DNA from: Anaerolineaceae bacterium
GTDB lineage: Bacteria; Chloroflexota; Anaerolineae; Anaerolineales; Villigracilaceae
NCBI GenBank assembly: GCA_009885445.1
Contig: VFKQ01000399.1
Coordinates: 1-9,755 of the forward strand
Length of the DNA stretch: 9,755 bases
Direction of reading: 5' to 3'
The number at the start of each line of letters is the position of its first letter. Positions within the stretch are counted from its first letter, which is position 1. The notes under the pieces were generated by a model that saw nothing but the letters and a program-made list of their open reading frames with translations, had not been told where the DNA came from and searched no databases. A program made the position numbers and the translations under genes. Below, one piece after another: positions 5,914 through 9,755 of this stretch.

Positions 5914-7094
5914 GAGTGCTTGACTCCTTTTGCGCGATTGACCCTGCGCCTGTAAATGTCGGTCAGGATGTAGAAAATCATGCCGCCGATGATTCCTGGA
6001 ATCATGATCTTATAGAAAAGGTTGACGTAAAAGACGATTGGATAATGTTCGGGGCTGGCGGTGTAGTGGTGCATCCACGCGTCGGGGAAGTTGGGAGTCG
6101 CGCCAGGATGGCAACGCTGACACTTGATCAGCAAATTCTCGCGCAGTGCAATGCCTGTTTCTGGATTGTCCACTTTCGAGATGTCGTGCACGCCATGACA
6201 GTCACTGCACACGGCTTTGTCAGTGGCCTCATCGGGGAATTGCTCCGAGAAAAGTTTCACCGTTGTGCCGTGGAAATCGGATACATACGTGTTCACCACA
6301 TTGGTGGACAAGCCGTACTTATCCATGATCGACGCGTCGCTGTGGCACTCGGCGCACAGTTGCGGAGTGGTGTTGCGAAAATTTGCCGTGGTCGGGTCGC
6401 TGATGTTGTGCGTCTTGTGGCAGTCGGTGCAGACGGGCACATCCACGTTGCCTTCCTGGGTCAGCGCGTTGCCGTGGACGCTGGTTAAATATTGATCGTA
6501 AATATCGCCGTGACACTTCGCGCAGGTTTGAGGCACATGCACGCGCGCGCTGATACTTAACTCGCCGCTTGTCTGGCCGATGATGCGCGGTTGTGTGTGC
6601 GGATTGTGGCAGTCTGCGCAGACGGGCGCATTCTCGTTGCCCTCGCTGAGGGCGGTCTGGTGCGCGTCCTGCGCGAGATTTTCGTATTGGTCGGCGTGAC
6701 AATCTTTACACGAGTTGTAAAAACTGACTGAGAACGCGCGCGCGCTTTTTTCATTCACAGTTGGATGGGGATATTCGCTGATGTTGCTGTGACAATCTGT
6801 GCATAGCAGTCCCTCTTTCGCATGCACTGATTCGCCAAATTGTGTGGGATTAATTGTGGCTGGCAGACTGTCTGCGCCGAGGGCGAGAGTCAGCCCCTCT
6901 TGCTGATGACAGGCGAGGCAGAAATCATTCGTAGCCTGCGCGGACCGTGGAGCGGGCGCCGCTTTCACGGTGCCGGGTGCCACGCTCAAGGCGTAGATAA
7001 AAGCCACGAGCAGGGCTAACCCGCCCAGAGCAAAGAGCGAGGCGATGAGGGGCGTTAGCTTGCGGGGCGGGCGAACAATCCTGGGTGTGTCCAT
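5910..7094 (-). CDS. Membrane-anchored nonahaem cytochrome c
   Basis: 394 residues with nine CxxCH haem sites starting at Cys59, 98, 129, 159, 191, 222, 247, 296 and 325. Further histidines (91, 110, 145, 186, 207, 275, 303, 343) could be distal ligands, giving mostly bis-His haems. The N-terminus has a membrane anchor (about 13-39) without an obvious cleavage site. The C-terminus has a second membrane segment (about 353-380), VNLFYKIMIPGIIGG then basic RRRVNR. The haem domain therefore lies outside the membrane, tied at both ends. The spacing of haems 4-6, with repeated EGN..PVC.DCH units at 151-163 and 214-226, points to internal duplication. It is coupled to the downstream b-type subunit and resembles the c-type half of CbcL-like quinol oxidoreductases. 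GGAGA at 7100-7104 supports the start. Confidence 0.92.
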   Translation of the reverse strand: MDTPRIVRPPRKLTPLIASLFALGGLALLVAFIYALSVAPGTVKAAPAPRSAQATNDFCLACHQQEGLTLALGADSLPATINPTQFGESVHAKEGLLCTDCHSNISEYPHPTVNEKSARAFSVSFYNSCKDCHADQYENLAQDAHQTALSEGNENAPVCADCHNPHTQPRIIGQTSGELSISARVHVPQTCAKCHGDIYDQYLTSVHGNALTQEGNVDVPVCTDCHKTHNISDPTTANFRNTTPQLCAECHSDASIMDKYGLSTNVVNTYVSDFHGTTVKLFSEQFPDEATDKAVCSDCHGVHDISKVDNPETGIALRENLLIKCQRCHPGATPNFPDAWMHHYTASPEHYPIVFYVNLFYKIMIPGIIGGMIFYILTDIYRRRVNRAKGVKHS

Positions 7095-7133
7095 TGCAAT
7101 CTCCGCGAGAAGAATCCTTCTATTTATAATATT

Positions 7134-7178
7134 ATTTTAAGCTGGGGCGGATTTTTTTTGCAGTGTCAAATATCACTG
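7134..7178 (-). promoter_or_regulatory. Promoter with CRP/FNR-type palindrome upstream of the nonahaem/b operon
   Basis: GTGTCAAATATCAC (7163-7176), within CAGTG..CACTG (7161-7178), fits the CRP/FNR-family pattern GTGA-N6-TCAC in 7 of 8 half-site bases. On the minus strand a TAAAAT box (7134-7139) lies with its centre 33 bp from the palindrome centre. The start site would then be near 7127-7128 and the operator near -41.5, the class II activator position. No good -35 box is present for that -10, as expected of an activated promoter. The sequence closely matches the site at 9585-9598. Confidence 0.55.
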
Positions 7179-7207
7179 ATTTTGTGTGATTAATCGAATT
7201 TGCCCGT

Positions 7208-7247
7208 AAAAAAACAAATGGCGGACGTTGCCGCCCGCCATTTGTTT
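7208..7247 (-). terminator. Rho-independent terminator of the decahaem cytochrome gene
   Basis: A perfect 13-bp stem, AAACAAATGGCGG (7212-7224) with CCGCCATTTGTTT (7235-7247), 10-nt loop, running into a T7 tract on the minus strand (7208-7214). It begins about 13 nt beyond the decahaem stop codon and should insulate that gene from the next operon. Confidence 0.92.
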
Positions 7248-7259
7248 GATGCTCAGCCG

Positions 7260-9434
7260 TTAGGGCCGAATGTAGGTGCTCACGTCGCCGCCCAGGTCTT
7301 CGATCGAGTCGATCAAAATCTGGATGATATAGCGCGGGTTGTGAACGTACACGCCCGGGTCTTTCTGGCTGTATTGGTAGTTGAACGCGGCGCGCAGCAG
7401 GCGCGGCGTCCACGTGGCGTAGGATTTGCCTTCCGCATTGAAGAAGTACGGGTAGGCAACAGGCTTGTACTCAATGGCTCCGCCATTGGCCGCCGCGTAG
7501 ATTTGAATCTGCGCGTAGAGTGCTGAGGCCAGCGTATCCACTTCGCCCTTCATGCCTTCGCTCACGTCGCCGTCACCGTCGAAGTCCACTTCTGTTTCGC
7601 GGATGGCCGTCGGGTCGCTGGTGCCGTGGCAGGTTTCGCAGGATTCCACTTTCGGCTCAAGCGCGTGGACGTCGTGACAGTCCTGGCACTTGTTCATCTT
7701 GCCGGCAGGGTCAGCGTGCATGTTCTGACCGACATAGATTTTGCCCTCGTACTGATACGCGCCCATCACATCGCCGCCGAAGAGAGTCGCGCCGGCCGCG
7801 AAGTAGTGGATGTTCTTGAAACGAATCGCCGCGTCGACTGTGTCGGCGTCCTTGCCACGCAGGGCGTTGTTCACGCTGGTGGTGGACTCGCGTCCTTGAT
7901 GGCAGGAGATGCACAGGTTGGAATCATCGGCGATGAACTTGCCGTCGGCATCCTTGCCGCCGAACGAAACCGTCTTGCCGCTGGGGAAGATGACGGAGGC
8001 GACTGTGTAGCGATCGCCGCCAGCCTGGTCGATGTGGCAGGTGGTGCACAGATAGCCATTGCTTGAAGGCAGGTTTGCCAAACCAGTAATGACCGTGGTG
8101 CCACTGCCTGTGACGACGGTAGTGCCGCCGTTCTTGAGGTAAGTGGGCAGGCCTTGCGCGGTGTGGCACTTCACACAACCGAATGGCACGTTGTAAACGG
8201 GGTTGCCATCGGCATCGAAGTCCCAATCGCGGAATGGCAGAGTGTTACCAGCGAAGTGACCCGCGTCTGTGCGCGCCAACTCGCTGACGTCACCGCCCAG
8301 GTCAGCGACCGAGTCGTAGAGCAATTGCACAATGTACTTGTTACCGTGTGCAAACGCGCCGCCGTCCTTCAACGAGACTTGATAGTTGTAAGCGGCCTTG
8401 AGCAGGCGCGCGGTCCATGTGGAGTAGGCGCCTTCGCCTTCATCGGCTGTGCCATTTGCATTCGCATCAGTGAACCAGTAGGGATAGGTATCTGTGTTGT
8501 AGACAATGGCCGCACCGGCAGTGTCTGCGGCATATTTCTGAATCTCGGCATACAGCGATTCCTGCAGGCCTTCGATTTCATAATACATGCCTTCTTCAGC
8601 ATTGCCGTCACCGTCATAGTCCGGGTTCGAGCTGACCATGCGGATGTCTTTCAGATCATCCTCGGTGGCCACTTCTTCATGACATGTGGCGCACTGCTCG
8701 ATTTTTACTTTCAATGTGTGCGGGTCGTGGCAACCAATGCAAGAATCATAACCGGCCACATGCGTGTTCTTGGCGTCGTAAGTCATGTCTGTGTATTCAT
8801 AACCGCCATGTGTCATGCCACCATACAGCGTGGCCGCCGCGGCATAGTAATGCACATTGCGGAAACCGAAGAACACATCCTTGCCGGCGTCATCCTTAAT
8901 CGACGCGACGACTGCATCCACATCAGTGACGCCGAAGCGCTCGATCTGCGCGTCCACGCTGACCTTTGACTCGCGGCCTTGATGACATTCCATGCAACGC
9001 ACATCGTCACCCGCGGTGATGGTCACTCCCGAGGGGAAGGTGACTGTCGTCTTGGTGAAGGTGACTGCGTTGTGGCAGGCCACGCATTGAATGCCTTGCG
9101 AGTCTGCGGCGGCAACAGCGGCATCCACCTTGCCGGCCTCAGAACCGTCGGCGCCGATGAAATCGCGATAGCCCGCACTGGTGTGGCACTTCGCGCAGGT
9201 GGTGGGCACGCCATTTGGATTTTCGGCGACATCGTCCCAGCGACGGAAGGGATCGTCGTCGACGTTATTGTGCGCGGAACCAAACCACGCATCGTAATTC
9301 GGGACGGCGGCTTGCGCCACGAAGGGAGCGGGAGTCGCTGACGGCGCCTCGGTGGCCTTTGGAGCGCAAGCCGCCAATAGCGCGGCCAGCACGAGACAGA
9401 CTCCCAGCACAATCAGAACTTTATTCAGCTTCAT
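7260..9434 (-). CDS. Decahaem c-type cytochrome lipoprotein with internal duplication
   Basis: 724 residues from the ATG at 9434, chosen over one at 9503 because AAGGAGAG (9442-9449) lies 7 nt upstream and the signal peptide then starts at residue 1. The lipobox is LAAC with Cys23, so the protein is anchored on the outer face of the membrane. Ten CxxCH sites start at Cys80, 117, 147, 232, 248 and at 420, 463, 508, 583, 599. They form two pentahaem modules of the same order, each with CHQGRES at the third haem and a shared C-terminal block ending YIVQLLYDSVADLGGDVS or YIIQILIDSIEDLGGDVS. Each module has a DxDGDG loop (272-282, 617-627) like an EF-hand calcium site; a third, DANANGTADEGE, is at 323-334. 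Likely an extracellular electron carrier or terminal reductase; I do not recognise a named family. Confidence 0.92.
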   Translation of the reverse strand: MKLNKVLIVLGVCLVLAALLAACAPKATEAPSATPAPFVAQAAVPNYDAWFGSAHNNVDDDPFRRWDDVAENPNGVPTTCAKCHTSAGYRDFIGADGSEAGKVDAAVAAADSQGIQCVACHNAVTFTKTTVTFPSGVTITAGDDVRCMECHQGRESKVSVDAQIERFGVTDVDAVVASIKDDAGKDVFFGFRNVHYYAAAATLYGGMTHGGYEYTDMTYDAKNTHVAGYDSCIGCHDPHTLKVKIEQCATCHEEVATEDDLKDIRMVSSNPDYDGDGNAEEGMYYEIEGLQESLYAEIQKYAADTAGAAIVYNTDTYPYWFTDANANGTADEGEGAYSTWTARLLKAAYNYQVSLKDGGAFAHGNKYIVQLLYDSVADLGGDVSELARTDAGHFAGNTLPFRDWDFDADGNPVYNVPFGCVKCHTAQGLPTYLKNGGTTVVTGSGTTVITGLANLPSSNGYLCTTCHIDQAGGDRYTVASVIFPSGKTVSFGGKDADGKFIADDSNLCISCHQGRESTTSVNNALRGKDADTVDAAIRFKNIHYFAAGATLFGGDVMGAYQYEGKIYVGQNMHADPAGKMNKCQDCHDVHALEPKVESCETCHGTSDPTAIRETEVDFDGDGDVSEGMKGEVDTLASALYAQIQIYAAANGGAIEYKPVAYPYFFNAEGKSYATWTPRLLRAAFNYQYSQKDPGVYVHNPRYIIQILIDSIEDLGGDVSTYIRP

Positions 9435-9584
9435 AGTTGCACTCTCCTTTCCATGTTTCGGTGGATTCCAGATGAATAAGATTCGTTTTGTTGTCCGAAA
9501 CAAAGCACGCGCATGGGGGCGCTTACGGATAAATTCTAAATGAGCGCCAGATTAATGGACAGTTAATTTCTGTCTCTCTTTGCA

Positions 9585-9598
9585 GTGACATATGTCAC
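9585..9598 (-). promoter_or_regulatory. Perfect CRP/FNR-type palindrome upstream of the decahaem gene
   Basis: GTGACATATGTCAC is a perfect 14-bp palindrome and fits GTGA-N6-TCAC exactly. Together with the adjacent TTTGCA it matches the operator region at 7157-7176 in 17 of 20 positions, in the same orientation relative to the gene it precedes. It lies about 150 nt before the ATG. Possible -10 boxes (ATTAAT at 9551-9556, TTAACT at 9561-9566) are not as well spaced as in the other promoter. The rest of the leader (9450-9550) shows nothing clear. Confidence 0.55.
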
Positions 9599-9618
9599 GG
9601 AACGAGACCGCTGTATTT

Positions 9619-9755
9619 CTATTGGTAACTGGCGAATATCGTCTTTTGACCTTGCGCATCGAACGCGATGATGTCGACTGGCTGGGGCGATGAGTCTGCC
9701 ATGCCCGGGGGACCAATCTTTTGTATAGGATTGCGCTCTCTAGCGCACTTATGCA
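9619..9755 (-). CDS. C-terminal fragment of an unidentified gene
   Basis: An open frame enters from the right edge and stops with TAG at 9619-9621, giving 44 residues ending DIIAFDAQGQKTIFASYQ. Its composition is protein-like, and it runs in the same direction as the downstream cytochrome gene, with the CRP/FNR-type palindrome just after its stop. No motif identifies it. It is short enough to be a chance frame. Confidence 0.4.
   Translation of the reverse strand, partial: HKCARERNPIQKIGPPGMADSSPQPVDIIAFDAQGQKTIFASYQ

Noticed and set aside
5916..6488. Plus-strand open frame of 190 codons
   Set aside because: Antisense to the nonahaem cytochrome gene; no motif and no ribosome binding site.
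8154..8969. Long plus-strand open frame (271 codons)
   Set aside because: It lies wholly antisense to the decahaem gene, whose ten haem motifs and signal peptide are convincing; the plus frame has low-complexity shadow composition.
9435..9503. Upstream in-frame start for the decahaem gene
   Set aside because: It would put 23 residues ahead of a complete lipoprotein signal peptide, while the downstream ATG has a strong Shine-Dalgarno.
1..9755. CRISPR array, tRNA, rRNA or transposase
   Set aside because: No regularly spaced direct repeats, no tRNA-like cloverleaf that I could recognise, and no transposase motif in any frame; the 85-nt repeat has only two full copies, and they are far apart.

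Overview
The window looks like part of a chromosome from an uncultured Chloroflexota bacterium, probably Anaerolineae. The main clue is the lipoprotein at 4347-4976, which has a Thr/Tyr/Pro linker (TYTPYPRPT) of a kind common in Anaerolineae surface lipoproteins. Multihaem c-type cytochromes alongside a glycine-betaine/sarcosine-type oxidase fit the same group. This is an inference; there is no rRNA or marker gene. Every credible gene is on the minus strand, so transcription runs right to left.

Right half (4983-9755). A 45-codon gene fragment at the right edge is followed by an electron-transfer block. It holds a decahaem c-type lipoprotein (7260-9434) with a strong terminator, then a translationally coupled pair: a nonahaem membrane-anchored cytochrome c (5910-7094) and a diheme b-type membrane subunit (5059-5913), ending in a hairpin. 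The pair resembles a split version of the CbcL-type quinol oxidoreductase (HydC/FdnI-like b domain plus nine c haems). With the decahaem lipoprotein it could carry electrons from the quinol pool to the cell surface. Both transcription units have a related CRP/FNR-type palindrome upstream (9585-9598 and 7163-7176). A small lipoprotein gene (4347-4976) follows, with a TATAAT box so close to its ATG that the mRNA may be leaderless.

Middle (about 1815-4320). Three unrelated single genes lie in the same orientation: a small cupin, a nucleoside 2-deoxyribosyltransferase-like protein and a chloramphenicol acetyltransferase-like protein. Imperfectly palindromic elements separate them, and their ends match integron attC R-boxes. 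The first bases of the cupin and deoxyribosyltransferase cassettes are complementary to the R''-like box after the same gene. The outermost halves on the two sides of the array also complement each other, as if three cassettes had entered one older site. Two of the separators share an ~85-nt repeat at about 88% identity. I read this as a small integron-type cassette array without an integrase in view. It is the most interesting structure here.

Left edge (1-1778). The N-terminal ~592 codons of an FAD-dependent dimethylglycine/sarcosine dehydrogenase-type oxidoreductase, cut by the window edge.
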